The notes: generated by a model from the letters alone, not told the origin. 64,000 nt of DNA from Rhodospirillales bacterium (GCA_017304945.1 JAFKLG010000057.1:124001-188000), one strand, 5' to 3'. Positions 1-7,952 are shown, counted from the stretch's first letter. Numbers and translations: made by a program.

Positions 1-1
1 G

Positions 2-355
2 GGCGATATCGGCCATGCGATCCAGAGCTTCGTCGAGGGGCATCGGTTCAGCGTGGTGCGCGATTTCTGCGGCCATGGGATCGGCCGCCGCTTCCATGAG
101 GCGCCGAACGTGCTGCATTTCGGCCGTCCGGGGGAGGGACCGGTGCTGCGTCCCGGCATGTTCTTCACGATCGAGCCGATGGTGAACGCCGGCCGACCCG
201 AGGTGAAGATCCTGGACGATGGCTGGACCGCGGTCACGCGCGACCGCTCGTTGTCCGCCCAGTTCGAGCACATGATCGGGGTGACCGACGACGGGTGCGA
301 GATCTTCACGCTCTCCCCGGCCGGGCTCGACCGCCCACCCTTCGGCGTTAGCTGA
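2..355 (+). CDS. map: methionine aminopeptidase, type I (C-terminal part, cut by window start)
   Basis: This is the C-terminal ~117 residues of a type I methionine aminopeptidase, which removes the initiator Met from nascent proteins using two divalent metal ions. The frame is open from base 2, so the gene begins upstream of the window. Visible signatures are [11 protein letters not shown], containing a metal-site His, then FTIEPMV with the conserved metal-ligand Glu, and the QFEHM segment with the second ligand Glu close to the C-terminus. Spacing between these motifs is normal for the family, so the visible part looks intact. radC follows about 115 bp downstream on the same strand, an arrangement often seen in alphaproteobacteria. 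Confidence 0.95.
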   Translation, partial: GDIGHAIQSFVEGHRFSVVRDFCGHGIGRRFHEAPNVLHFGRPGEGPVLRPGMFFTIEPMVNAGRPEVKILDDGWTAVTRDRSLSAQFEHMIGVTDDGCEIFTLSPAGLDRPPFGVS

Positions 356-471
356 TCGTTGACCCGGCCGGCCTAGCCTGAGCGGGTCCCCGAACGGCGC
401 TTCGGGGATCGCGCGTCGGGTTGGGCGGGGTTGCCGCGCGCGGGATCTCACCGGCCCCGACGAGAGGCGGC

Positions 472-1323
472 ATGGCGAAGCGGAGGTCGACGGCCGGCGT
501 CGCCGAGGCGCTGCCCTTGCTGGAATACGCACGCGCTGTGCGGGACCTCGCGCCCGCAACATCCCCGAACGCCGCGCCCCGGGCCTCCGCGCCTCCCGAC
601 GCAGCCGCTCCACACGCCGCGACGATGGAACCGGTCGACGCCCAGGCCGCCGCGCTGGGGGCCGATGGCCACCGCGCCCGCATGCGCAGCCGCCTGCTCA
701 CCGCCGGTCCGGACGCGCTGAACGCGCAGGACCTGCTGGAAATGCTGCTGTTCCTCGCCCTGCCCCGGCGCGATACGAAGCCGATTGCCCGCGCCCTGCT
801 CGCCCGCTTCGGCGGGTTCGCGGCGGTGATCGCCGCCCCGGTCCCCGAACTCCTCGCCGTCGAGGGAATGGGCGAGGCCGCCGCCGCCGCGCTCAAGACC
901 GTGCAGGCGGCGTCGCTCGCCCTGCTGCGCGGCAAGGTGCTGGACCAGCCCCTGCTCAGCTCCTGGGACCGCCTCCTCGACTACCTTCGCGCCGCGCTCG
1001 CGCATGAGCGGGTGGAGCAGACGCGGGTGCTGTTCCTCGATGCCCGCAACCGGCTGGTGGCGGACGAGGTCCAGGGCCAGGGCACCGTCAACCGCGCCAC
1101 CGTCTTCCCGCGCGAGGTCGCCCGTCGCGCCCTCGAACTGCATGCGACCGCCGTCATCCTGGTGCACAACCACCCCAGCGGCGATCCCACCCCCTCCGGC
1201 GACGACCTCACCATGACCCATGCGGTCCGTACCGCACTCGATGCACTCGGCATCACGCTGCACGACCACCTCGTGGTCGGCGCGACGCAGATCGTGAGCT
1301 TCCGCCGCGACGGGCTCCTGTAA
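472..1323 (+). CDS. radC: RadC family protein (JAB/MPN domain)
   Basis: RadC/YicR-type protein of about 283 residues. It has an N-terminal helix-hairpin-helix-like region (about residues 55-130, with the LLEMLLF segment and a G-rich hairpin) followed by a JAB1/MPN metalloprotease-like domain. The JAB motif H-x-H-P-S-G-x3-P-S-x2-D is complete at H232, H234 and D245, so the predicted Zn site is intact. The family's historic link to DNA repair is weak and its biochemical role is unsettled. The frame stays open up to a TTG at 421, but the ATG at 472 is preceded by AGAGGCGG at good spacing and is preferred. The first ~60 residues are Ala/Pro-rich and poorly conserved, so an even later start (ATG at 625) is possible. 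Confidence 0.9.
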   Translation: MAKRRSTAGVAEALPLLEYARAVRDLAPATSPNAAPRASAPPDAAAPHAATMEPVDAQAAALGADGHRARMRSRLLTAGPDALNAQDLLEMLLFLALPRRDTKPIARALLARFGGFAAVIAAPVPELLAVEGMGEAAAAALKTVQAASLALLRGKVLDQPLLSSWDRLLDYLRAALAHERVEQTRVLFLDARNRLVADEVQGQGTVNRATVFPREVARRALELHATAVILVHNHPSGDPTPSGDDLTMTHAVRTALDALGITLHDHLVVGATQIVSFRRDGLL

Positions 1324-1372
1324 TCACCAGCAGCGTCCGATCGGTCACGCGCCACCGCTCCCCTTGCACCGC

Positions 1373-1393
1373 CCCGGATCAGTCCAATCCGGG
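1373..1393 (+). terminator. hairpin after radC
   Basis: A perfect 7-bp inverted repeat (CCCGGAT / ATCCGGG with a 7-nt loop) lies 50 bp after the radC stop and before the transaminase gene. There is no T-tract, so it could be a transcript-end stem or a Rho-independent terminator of weak form. Confidence 0.35.
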
Positions 1394-1455
1394 AAGCCCT
1401 GGCAAACCAAGCGAAACCACGGCACGCTCGCGCGGTCTAGCCCAGGAGCCGCCCC

Positions 1456-2373
1456 ATGACCGCCTCTCCCTTCGCCGCTGGTGCGGCCTACATGCACGGT
1501 CGCTTCGTGCCGATCGCCGAAGCGACCATCCCGATCACCGAGTGGGGCTATCGCCGCTCCGACGTCACCTACGACGTGGTCAGTGTCTGGAATGGCCAGT
1601 TCTTCAAGCTCGACGACCATCTGAAGCGCTTCAAGGCGTCGATGGACCACTTTCGCCTGCAGCCGAAGGAGTCAATCGAGGACCTCCGCGGCATCCTCCA
1701 CAAGCTCGTCGCGATGACCGGCCTGCAGGAAGCCTATGTCGCGATGGACTGCCTGCGTGGCTCGCCGCCCGCCGGCATGCCGCGCCACCCCCGCTACGCG
1801 CAGAACCACATCATGGCCTACGTCGTGCCGTATGTGTGGCTGATGCCCAAGGAGGTGATCGAGCGCGGCGCGCACATGATCGTCGCCTCCACCCCGCGCA
1901 TTCCGGAAGCCAGCGTCAACCCGCGCGCCAAGAACTTCCACTGGGCGGACATGACCCAGGCCCTGTTCGAGGCCCAGGACAAGGGCGCCGACAACCCGAT
2001 CCTGCTCGACGCCGACGGCAACGTCACCGAAGGCCCGGGCTTCAACGTCTTCGCCGTCACCAACGGCCGCGTCGCCACGCCGGATCGCGGCGTGCTGGAA
2101 GGCATCACCCGTCTTGCCGTCATCCAGCTCTGCGAGAAACTCGACATCCCCTGCGAGGTGCGCCCGGTCCCGGTCGATGAGCTGCGCAATGCGGACGAGA
2201 TCTTCATCTCCTCCACCGCCGGCGGCGTCATGGGAGTCACCCGCCTCGACCAGCGGATCCTCGGCAACGACCGGCCGGGGCCGATGACGGCCAATCTGCA
2301 CGATGCCTATTGGCGCGCGCGGCGAGAGGGGTGGTGCGGCGAGCGCGTTTCCTACACCGAGGTTGCGGCCTGA
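1456..2373 (+). CDS. class IV aminotransferase, (R)-amine transaminase-like
   Basis: Fold-type IV PLP aminotransferase of 305 residues, in the family of branched-chain aminotransferase, D-amino acid transaminase and (R)-selective amine transaminase. The catalytic Lys is K159 in RAKNFHW. The PLP-binding segment reads VTEGPGFNVF and is followed by GVLEGITR; both closely resemble characterised (R)-amine transaminases rather than BCATs, as does TYDVVSVWNG near the N-terminus. The expected reaction is transfer of an amino group between an (R)-amine or D-amino acid and a 2-oxo acid. Substrate assignment is inferred from motif resemblance only; a branched-chain role cannot be excluded. It starts at ATG with a GGAG-type site about 10 bp upstream and stands apart from radC. 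Confidence 0.85.
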   Translation: MTASPFAAGAAYMHGRFVPIAEATIPITEWGYRRSDVTYDVVSVWNGQFFKLDDHLKRFKASMDHFRLQPKESIEDLRGILHKLVAMTGLQEAYVAMDCLRGSPPAGMPRHPRYAQNHIMAYVVPYVWLMPKEVIERGAHMIVASTPRIPEASVNPRAKNFHWADMTQALFEAQDKGADNPILLDADGNVTEGPGFNVFAVTNGRVATPDRGVLEGITRLAVIQLCEKLDIPCEVRPVPVDELRNADEIFISSTAGGVMGVTRLDQRILGNDRPGPMTANLHDAYWRARREGWCGERVSYTEVAA

Positions 2374-2387
2374 GGGAACGTCGGGCT

Positions 2388-2456
2388 CCGGGGCGCTGCC
2401 CCGGTCCCCGCCAGGGGCGCTGCCCCTGGACCCCGCTAAGGGCCGACGGCCCTTAG
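2388..2456. repeat. three consecutive GC-rich palindromes
   Basis: Three back-to-back perfect hairpins fill most of the 136-bp gap: 2388-2404 (CCGGGGC-gct-GCCCCGG), 2411-2429 (CCAGGGGC-gct-GCCCCTGG) and 2436-2456 (9-bp arms CTAAGGGCC / GGCCCTTAG with a GAC loop). The first two share the core GGGGC-gct-GCCCC. They look like a composite repeat or transcript-end structure between the transaminase and the monooxygenase, just 54 bp before the latter's start codon. Confidence 0.7.
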
Positions 2457-2509
2457 GATCCCCTCCGGTTCGCACGAAGCGGCTTCCCCCGCAGCCGAGG
2501 AGAGCCCCG

Positions 2510-4441
2510 ATGACTGACCCAGTCCTGATCGTGGGGGCCGGCCCGGTTGGCCTGACACTCAGCTCCGAACTTGCGCGCTACGGCGTCCCCGTCCGAGTTG
2601 TGGACAAGGCCGCCGCGCGGACGGACAAGTCGAAGGCGCTGGTGCTCTGGAGCCGCACGCTCGAACTGCTCGATCGCGGCGGGGCAGGCGGCGCGGCCCC
2701 GTTCGTCGCGTCCGGGCAGCGCATGCTGGCCGTCAATTTCGTCGCCGGCGACAAGGTCGTGGGCCGCGTCGCGATGGACGACGTCCGCAGCCCCTACCCG
2801 TTTGGGCTGATCCTGCCGCAGTCGGACACCGAGCGGCTGCTGGAGGAGCGGCTCGCCGGCCAGGGCGTCAGCGTCGAACGCAACGTCGAGATGCTGTCCT
2901 TCACCCGCCGCGACGACGGCGTGAACGCCCTGCTCCGGCATGCCGACGGGCGCGAGGAAGCGGTGGCCGCCGGATGGCTCGTCGGCTGCGACGGCGCGCA
3001 CAGCGCAGTGCGCCGGCAGCTCGGCGCCACCTTCTCGGGCGAGACGCTGGACAGCGACTGGATGCTCGCGGACGTCCACATGCAGGGCTACCCGCGCCCG
3101 GACAGCGAGGCGACGATCTACTGGCACCGGGACGGCGTGTTCATCGTGTTCCCGATCTCGCCGGGCCGCTACCGCCTGCTGGCCGACTTGCCGTCCTCCG
3201 GCGCCGCGCAGGCGCCGACCCCGACGCTGCAGCAGGTGCAGGCGCTCGCCGACCGGCGCGGGCCGAGCGGCTTGGTGGTCTCCGACCCGCTGTGGCTGTC
3301 GGGCTTCCGCATCAACGGGCGCAAGGTGAGCGAGTACCGCTGGGGCCGGGTGTTCCTGGCCGGCGACGCCGCGCACATCCATTCCCCGGCCGGCGGCCAG
3401 GGCATGAACACGGGCATGCAGGATGCGATGAACCTGGCCTGGAAGCTCGCCTTGGTCGGGCACGGCACCTGCGCCGACGGCCTGCTCGACAGCTACTCCC
3501 CCGAACGGAGCCAGGTGGGCGACCAGGTGCTGGAAGCGGCGGCACGGCTGACGGCGATCGGCACCCTCAAGAACCCGCTGGCCCAGGGGCTGCGCAACCT
3601 GGTCGGCCATACGATGCTGGGCTTCTCGGCCGTTCAGAATGCGGTAGCCGACAAGATGACGGAGGTGACGATCGGCTACCCCGACAGCCCCCTCAACGGG
3701 CCCGGCCTGTCGGTTGGGCCGAAGCCGGGGGAGCGTGTGGAGCCCGTCGCGGGCGAGCCTGCGGTCGGCGCGGGAAACCGGCCGCTTTTCGCCCTGTTCG
3801 CGGCTGCCGGCCCGGATACCGCCGACCTGCTCCGCCAGTTCGACGATCTGCTCGACCCGCGAGTGAGAGCGCCCTTCCGTGCGGACGGGATCTGGCTGGT
3901 CCGACCGGACGGCTATGTCGCGATGGCGGCGGCGGCGGATGACTGGCGGAAGGTCGCGGCGTATCTCGACCGCCTCCGGGCCGCTCCGACGCCGGCCGCG
4001 GCCACCGGACCGGATGACGGCGAGACGATCGAGATGGGCAGCCTGCGGCTGCGCTTCCTCCGGACCAAGGACCAGACGAAGGGCAGTCTGGACGTCTTCG
4101 AGATGACGGTGCAGCCGAACGGGCGCATGCCGGTGCCGCACTATCATGAGACGTGGGACGAAACGATCTATGGGCTGGCCGGAACCACGACCTGGCGTAT
4201 CGACGGCCGGGACATGACGGTCGGTCCTGGACAGACGGTGTTCATCCCGCGCGGCACGGTGCACGGCTTCCGCAACGAGACCGGAGCGCCCGCCTCCTGC
4301 CTGTGCGTGCTGACCCCAGGCGTGCTCGGCCCGGACTACTTCCGGGAGATCGCCGCGCTGTTGGCCGGGGGCGCTCCAGATCCCGCGGCGATGAAGCAGG
4401 TGATGCTGCGACACGGCCTGGTGCCATGCGAAGGCGGCTGA
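2510..4441 (+). CDS. FAD-dependent aromatic monooxygenase fused to a C-terminal cupin domain
   Basis: A 643-residue two-part protein. Residues 1-about 510 are a PheA/TfdB-type flavoprotein hydroxylase (PF01494). The dinucleotide-binding motif G9-x-G11-x-x-G14 sits at the N-terminus, the second FAD motif GDAAH is at 285-289 followed by PAGGQGMN, and a degenerate thioredoxin-like region follows. Residues about 515-640 form a single cupin: the first motif has H544, H546 and E551 and the second has H585 in PRGTVHG, so a full metal-binding set is present. The hydroxylase would use NAD(P)H and O2 on a phenolic or related ring; the cupin could bind a metal or act on the product. The ATG at 2510 follows GAGGAGAG. 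The frame extends to 2303, but that part crosses the hairpin block and the upstream gene. The substrate is unknown. Confidence 0.88.
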   Translation: MTDPVLIVGAGPVGLTLSSELARYGVPVRVVDKAAARTDKSKALVLWSRTLELLDRGGAGGAAPFVASGQRMLAVNFVAGDKVVGRVAMDDVRSPYPFGLILPQSDTERLLEERLAGQGVSVERNVEMLSFTRRDDGVNALLRHADGREEAVAAGWLVGCDGAHSAVRRQLGATFSGETLDSDWMLADVHMQGYPRPDSEATIYWHRDGVFIVFPISPGRYRLLADLPSSGAAQAPTPTLQQVQALADRRGPSGLVVSDPLWLSGFRINGRKVSEYRWGRVFLAGDAAHIHSPAGGQGMNTGMQDAMNLAWKLALVGHGTCADGLLDSYSPERSQVGDQVLEAAARLTAIGTLKNPLAQGLRNLVGHTMLGFSAVQNAVADKMTEVTIGYPDSPLNGPGLSVGPKPGERVEPVAGEPAVGAGNRPLFALFAAAGPDTADLLRQFDDLLDPRVRAPFRADGIWLVRPDGYVAMAAAADDWRKVAAYLDRLRAAPTPAAATGPDDGETIEMGSLRLRFLRTKDQTKGSLDVFEMTVQPNGRMPVPHYHETWDETIYGLAGTTTWRIDGRDMTVGPGQTVFIPRGTVHGFRNETGAPASCLCVLTPGVLGPDYFREIAALLAGGAPDPAAMKQVMLRHGLVPCEGG

Positions 4442-4452
4442 CGCCTCCAGAG

Positions 4453-4476
4453 CCAGGGCCCTGGCACGGGCCCTGG
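4453..4476. terminator. bidirectional hairpin between convergent genes
   Basis: 8-bp inverted repeat CCAGGGCC / GGCCCTGG with an 8-nt loop, lying between the convergent monooxygenase-cupin and radical SAM genes. There is no T-run on either side; the call rests on position and symmetry. Confidence 0.4.
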
Positions 4477-4546
4477 GCCGTCTGCCTCGGCTGATGGCGG
4501 CAACGGGCGCTCGGCGCCTCGACCGTTGCCCGCTGCTCCCCCGGCC

Positions 4547-5728
4547 TCAGAACAGCGACATCTGCGCCGCCGCCTTGTCACCGGCGCCGGCTGGCACGGC
4601 GAACTGCGAGCAGTCGAGACCGGAGCGGGCTTCGTCGAGCCCCCACTGGCGCGCGGCGCGGCTGAAGCGACGGAGCAGGAGGTCGGCGTAGACGCCTTGG
4701 CCCGAGAAGCGATGGCCGTAACGGGGGTCGTTCAGGTTGCCGGCGCGGGTTTCCCGGATCAGGCTCAGCACGTGTCGTGCCCGGTCGGGGAAATGGGTGT
4801 GCAGCCAGTCCTCGAACATCTGCCGCAGTTCATGCGGCAGGCGGAGCAGGATGTAGGCGCCGTGGCGGGCCCCGGCGCGGGCACCGGCCTCCACGATCTT
4901 CTCGAGTTCGGCGTCGTTCAGGCCGGGGATCATCGGGGCGGCCATCACGCCCACCGGCACGCCGGCGCGGGTGAGTTCGGCGACGGCGTGCAGCCGGCGC
5001 GCGGGGGTGGCGGCGCGGGGTTCCATCAGCCGCGCGAGCCGCGCGTCGAGCGTGGTGACCGAGACGTAGACGCGCGCGAGGTTGCGTTTCGCCATGCGCG
5101 ACAGGATGTCGAGGTCGCGCAACACGCCGGCGGACTTGGTGACGATGCTGACCGGGTGATTGTAGCGGTCCAGCACCTCGAGCACGGCGCGGGTGAGTTT
5201 CAGGGTGCGTTCCACCGGCTGGTAGGGGTCGGTGTTGGACCCGAGCGCGAGGGTGCGTGCGGTGTAGCCGGGCTTGCGCAGTTCCTTTTCGAGGAGGTCG
5301 GCGATCTCGGGCTTGAAGATCAGCTTGGTCTCGAAATCGAGGCCGGGGGAGTAGCCGAGATAGGCGTGGGTCGGGCGGGCGTAGCAGTAGATGCAGCCGT
5401 GCTCGCAGCCGCGATAGGCATTGAGCGCGCGGTCGAAGCCGATATCGGGGGAGCTGTTCCAGCTGATCGCGGACTTGGTCGAGTCCTTGGTCAGGGTGGT
5501 GGCGAGCGTCGGCAACTCCCCGAATTCGCTGGTCAGCGTCTCCCACCCGTCGTCGAAGGGGCTTGCGCTCTGGGCGTCGAAGCGGACGGCCGGGTTGGTC
5601 GTGGCGCCGCGTCCGTGGCGCGCCAGCCGCGGCATGAGGGAGGGGGGCGGCGGTTCGGGTGCGCCGGCCCGCTCCAGCGCGGCCAGGGCGTCGGCGTCGT
5701 GGCTGGCGTCTGCCTGCTGCTTCCGCAT
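4547..5728 (-). CDS. radical SAM protein, PA0069/SplB-like family
   Basis: A 393-residue radical SAM protein of the PA0069 family, related to spore photoproduct lyase. The [4Fe-4S] ligands are C108, C112 and C115 in CEHGCIYCYA, and the following RPTHAYLG segment is typical of this family. The function of the family is not established; its relation to SplB suggests a nucleic-acid substrate. The ATG at 5728 follows AAGGGGAACAG and is preferred over the longer frame to 5812, which would overlap the promoter. A GAAC-N7-GAAC box lies 55 bp upstream, next to a TTGACC -35-like element, which suggests LexA control and a DNA-damage role (inference). The gene sits downstream of nusG on the same strand, where ribosomal protein genes are usually found. 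Confidence 0.88.
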   Translation of the reverse strand: MRKQQADASHDADALAALERAGAPEPPPPSLMPRLARHGRGATTNPAVRFDAQSASPFDDGWETLTSEFGELPTLATTLTKDSTKSAISWNSSPDIGFDRALNAYRGCEHGCIYCYARPTHAYLGYSPGLDFETKLIFKPEIADLLEKELRKPGYTARTLALGSNTDPYQPVERTLKLTRAVLEVLDRYNHPVSIVTKSAGVLRDLDILSRMAKRNLARVYVSVTTLDARLARLMEPRAATPARRLHAVAELTRAGVPVGVMAAPMIPGLNDAELEKIVEAGARAGARHGAYILLRLPHELRQMFEDWLHTHFPDRARHVLSLIRETRAGNLNDPRYGHRFSGQGVYADLLLRRFSRAARQWGLDEARSGLDCSQFAVPAGAGDKAAAQMSLF

Positions 5729-5776
5729 ATCTGTTCCCCTTCCGTTCGACCGAAACGTGGCACCGCCTCGGGCGCC

Positions 5777-5797
5777 GGTCAAGAACAGAGAGAGAAC
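5777..5797 (-). promoter_or_regulatory. predicted LexA (SOS) box with adjacent -35 element
   Basis: 5783-5797 reads GAAC-AGAGAGA-GAAC, equal to GTTC-N7-GTTC on the minus strand. This is the LexA operator form known from alphaproteobacteria. Immediately next to it, at 5777-5782, is TTGACC on the minus strand, a good -35 element, so bound LexA would overlap RNA polymerase. The target is the radical SAM gene starting at 5728. Confidence 0.65.
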
Positions 5798-6089
5798 ATC
5801 AGATTCGGCCAACGTGAATCCGGCGCCATGCCGGAGTCGGATGGCGTGAACCAGGCTTGAACCGGCTGCGCGAGGAGTGTCCTCGGTCAGGAGGGCCGAG
5901 CGGCCGGGGGGTACTGGAGAGGTGCTGCGGGCGGGCGTGCCGCTTCGACTCGGCGGTGAGCGTCGTGCTCAGACGCTGCGGCGCGATCGTGCCGACCCGA
6001 ATCGGCACGCGATCGTCGGCGGCGCCGGGCGGGTGAGGCGCCGCATGTGCGGGGTGCGATCCGGCGGCCGCGTGGCCGCCGGCGTGGTC
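5798..6089. other. non-coding gap after nusG with two strong hairpins
   Basis: No convincing gene lies here. Two hairpins are present: 6061-6082 (9-bp arms CCGGCGGCC / GGCCGCCGG with a 4-nt loop), directly after the nusG stop, and 5988-6009 (CGTGCCGA / TCGGCACG with a 6-nt loop). Both are candidates for ending nusG transcription. The rest is GC-rich unstructured sequence leading to the LexA-type box. Confidence 0.5.
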
Positions 6090-6620
6090 TCAGACCTTCT
6101 CGACCTGACCGAACTCGAGTTCCACCGGGGTGGAGCGGCCGAAGATGGAGACGCTGACCTTGAGCCGGCCCTTCTCCTCGTCGACTTCCTCGACGGTGCC
6201 GTTGAAGCTGGTGAACGGACCGTCGGCGACGCGGACCTGCTCGCCCACCTCGAACAGCACGGCGGGGCGGGGGCGTTCGACGCCTTCCTGGGACTGCTTG
6301 AGGATGCGTTCGGCCTCGGCCTCGCTGATCGGGCTGGGGCGGGTCTTGGAGCCGAGGAAGCCCGTGACCTTCGGCGTGTCCTTCACGAGGTGCCAGGCGT
6401 CGTCGGTGAGCTCCATCTTCACCAGCACGTAGCCGGGGAAGAACTTGTGCTCGGCGCTGACTTTCTGGCCGCGGCGCATCTCGACCACGTTCTCGGAGGG
6501 GACGAGCACCTCGTCGAACAGATCCTCGAGCCCCTTCTGTGCCGCCTGTTCCTTGATTTGCTGGGCGATCTTCTTCTCGAAGCCCGAGTAGACGTGCACC
6601 ACGTACCAGCGCTTGGCCAT
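6090..6620 (-). CDS. nusG: transcription termination/antitermination factor NusG
   Basis: A 176-residue NusG, the elongation factor that binds the RNA polymerase clamp and links it to Rho or the ribosome. The N-terminal NGN domain begins [13 protein letters not shown] and contains PGYVLV; the KOW domain is at about residues 120-155 ([13 protein letters not shown]). Length is typical. It follows secE by 8 bp, and secE-nusG are certainly co-transcribed. The usual next gene, rplK, is absent; a radical SAM gene follows after a 361-bp gap instead. Confidence 0.97.
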   Translation of the reverse strand: MAKRWYVVHVYSGFEKKIAQQIKEQAAQKGLEDLFDEVLVPSENVVEMRRGQKVSAEHKFFPGYVLVKMELTDDAWHLVKDTPKVTGFLGSKTRPSPISEAEAERILKQSQEGVERPRPAVLFEVGEQVRVADGPFTSFNGTVEEVDEEKGRLKVSVSIFGRSTPVELEFGQVEKV

Positions 6621-6628
6621 ACCGCTCC

Positions 6629-6823
6629 TCAGATCCCCATGCCGAACAGGGCGCGCACGCCGAGGCCGACCACCTGGTCGACCACGAAGAAGAAGATAGC
6701 GGCGACGGTGGCCATGGCGAAGACCAGACCGGTGGTGACCAGCGTCTCCTTACGGGTCGGCCAGGTGACCTTGCTCACCTCGGCCTTAACCTCGCGCACG
6801 AATTTCGCCGGATCCACCGCCAC
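6629..6823 (-). CDS. secE: preprotein translocase subunit SecE
   Basis: Small SecE of the short, single-membrane-segment type (64 residues from the GTG at 6823). SecE clamps SecY in the inner-membrane translocon. The cytosolic amphipathic helix contains the conserved K-V-x-W-P-T-R-x-E segment, followed by one transmembrane helix (about residues 30-52). The frame could begin at a TTG at 6832, but AGGGG lies directly beside that codon and at correct distance from the GTG at 6823. tRNA-Trp lies just upstream, the usual tRNA-Trp-secE-nusG order. Confidence 0.93.
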   Translation of the reverse strand: MAVDPAKFVREVKAEVSKVTWPTRKETLVTTGLVFAMATVAAIFFFVVDQVVGLGVRALFGMGI

Positions 6824-6895
6824 GCCGTTCAACCCCTGTATCCCGTTCCAGAAAGCGCGGCCTTGCGGACGCGGTCACGTCCCGCGCCCCGTCGT

Positions 6896-6972
6896 TGGCA
6901 GGGGTGGAGGGTCTCGAACCCCCAGCCTCCGGTTTTGGAGACCGGCGCTCTAGCCAATTGAGCTACACCCCT
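6896..6972 (-). tRNA. tRNA-Trp (CCA anticodon)
   Basis: Complete cloverleaf of 77 nt including an encoded 3' CCA. The acceptor stem pairs AGGGGTG with CACCCCT, the anticodon loop is CTCCAAA (anticodon CCA) on a CCGGT/ACCGG stem, and the T-loop is GGTTCGAGA. It lies immediately upstream of secE. Confidence 0.97.
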
Positions 6973-7147
6973 GCAGGCCGACGGGCAGCCGGTCGTGCCG
7001 GCAGCGCTCGCGCAGGGGGCGTAGAAAGGCCGCGCACGGGCTTGTGTCAAGTGCCGGTTGAGCGGAAGCAGGCGACCCCGCGCGTCCGTGCGCGCGGGGT
7101 ATGCGCTCTGAGGCGTTTTGGGCGATGACCCGATTGCTTGCGCGAGC

Positions 7148-7221
7148 TGGAGCGGGTGACGGGAATCGAACCCGCACAACCAGCTTGGAAGGCTGGGGCT
7201 CTACCATTGAGCTACACCCGC
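7148..7221 (-). tRNA. tRNA-Gly (TCC anticodon)
   Basis: Complete 74-nt tRNA with an encoded CCA. The acceptor stem pairs GCGGGTG with CACCCGC, the anticodon loop is CTTCCAA (anticodon TCC) on a CCAGC/GCTGG stem, and the T-loop is GGTTCGATT. It precedes tRNA-Trp by about 175 bp on the same strand; no tuf gene lies between. Confidence 0.97.
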
Positions 7222-7270
7222 GCGGTCGCGATTGTATCGGTGCGGTCGCGCCGGCGCAAATGCGCCTGGG

Positions 7271-7582
7271 TCAGATCGAGGCGGGGATGAGCTGTTCGAG
7301 GGCTTCGGCGACGGAGTCGAAGCGCCGGGTCCGGCCCATCATGGGCTGCACCACGATGCCGCTGGCGGAACGCCACATCATCCACCGGCGGAAGGCGCTG
7401 TTCGGCGGGTAGAAGGCCAACACCTCTTCGTACTCGTCGCCGTCGGTGCAGCCATCCAGTTCCACGATCAGGCGCAGTCCGTGAAACTCGGCCCATCCCT
7501 GGGCCATGAACAGGTCCGGGAGATCGAACGCCAATCCGGTTGGCAATATCCGAGCGGGTTGGGACGAGTTGATGTCGAACAT
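7271..7582 (-). CDS. hypothetical protein (103 aa)
   Basis: Unrecognised soluble protein of 103 residues. It is acidic in its middle (LDGCTDGDEYEEV) and Trp/Met-rich afterwards, with no membrane segment or signal peptide and no family motif I can name. A clear GAGGAAAG ribosome site lies about 11 bp before the ATG, and codon use has the high GC3 of neighbouring genes, so it looks real. The upstream region carries a pair of matching palindromes (7623-7663), which suggests specific transcriptional control. It is the first gene upstream of tRNA-Gly but is probably transcribed separately. Confidence 0.65.
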   Translation of the reverse strand: MFDINSSQPARILPTGLAFDLPDLFMAQGWAEFHGLRLIVELDGCTDGDEYEEVLAFYPPNSAFRRWMMWRSASGIVVQPMMGRTRRFDSVAEALEQLIPASI

Positions 7583-7622
7583 GGGCGATGTCTTTCCTCA
7601 GATGCGGCACCCTGCCGATCCA

Positions 7623-7663
7623 TCACGGCGCCGTGAGGAGCAATGCACTCACGGCTCCGTGAG
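7623..7663. promoter_or_regulatory. two matching palindromes, candidate tandem operator
   Basis: TCACGGCGCCGTGA at 7623-7636 and CTCACGGCTCCGTGAG at 7648-7663 are perfect dyads sharing TCACGG-N2-CCGTGA, with centres 26 bp apart. They lie 41-81 bp upstream of the 103-aa gene, a normal operator position. The regulator is not identifiable. Confidence 0.5.
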
Positions 7664-7952
7664 GGGCAAGTATTGTTATTGAGATTTGTTGTGATGTTAA
7701 ACCGAGAACGAGTTCGTTCTCAATCCGCATCTCGCAACGGTTTGCCACTGGTTTGGTTCACAACGATGAACTTGTGAGTAGGTTGCGATTTCCAAATTGT
7801 TCTGGAGTCGCCGAAAATCTGCATCACCATCTACGGAAGCCGGGCGTTCCGGACGCTGTGGAGTGCCGAAGACAGCGACTCGCCTTCAAGAACCTTGCGT
7901 GAATTTCACTGATTTGTTATCCAGGGGCATCACGAACGCGAGAGATGCCGTC
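7664..7952. promoter_or_regulatory. AT-richer divergent promoter region with an 18-bp palindrome
   Basis: This stretch is clearly lower in GC than its surroundings and lies between two divergent small genes. It contains a perfect dyad GAGAACGA-gt-TCGTTCTC at 7704-7721. No gene is supported before 7953, though the frame of the next gene stays open back to 7797. Confidence 0.4.

Noticed and set aside
4526-5860. Plus-strand frame of 444 codons opposite the radical SAM gene
   Set aside because: It is a mirror of the minus-strand gene, with Gly/Val/Ala-rich low-information protein and no family motif; the minus-strand product has an exact radical SAM motif.
7704-7721. GAGAACGAGTTCGTTCTC considered as a LexA box
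   Set aside because: The GAAC and GTTC elements are inverted and too close; they do not fit the direct-repeat GTTC-N7-GTTC form.
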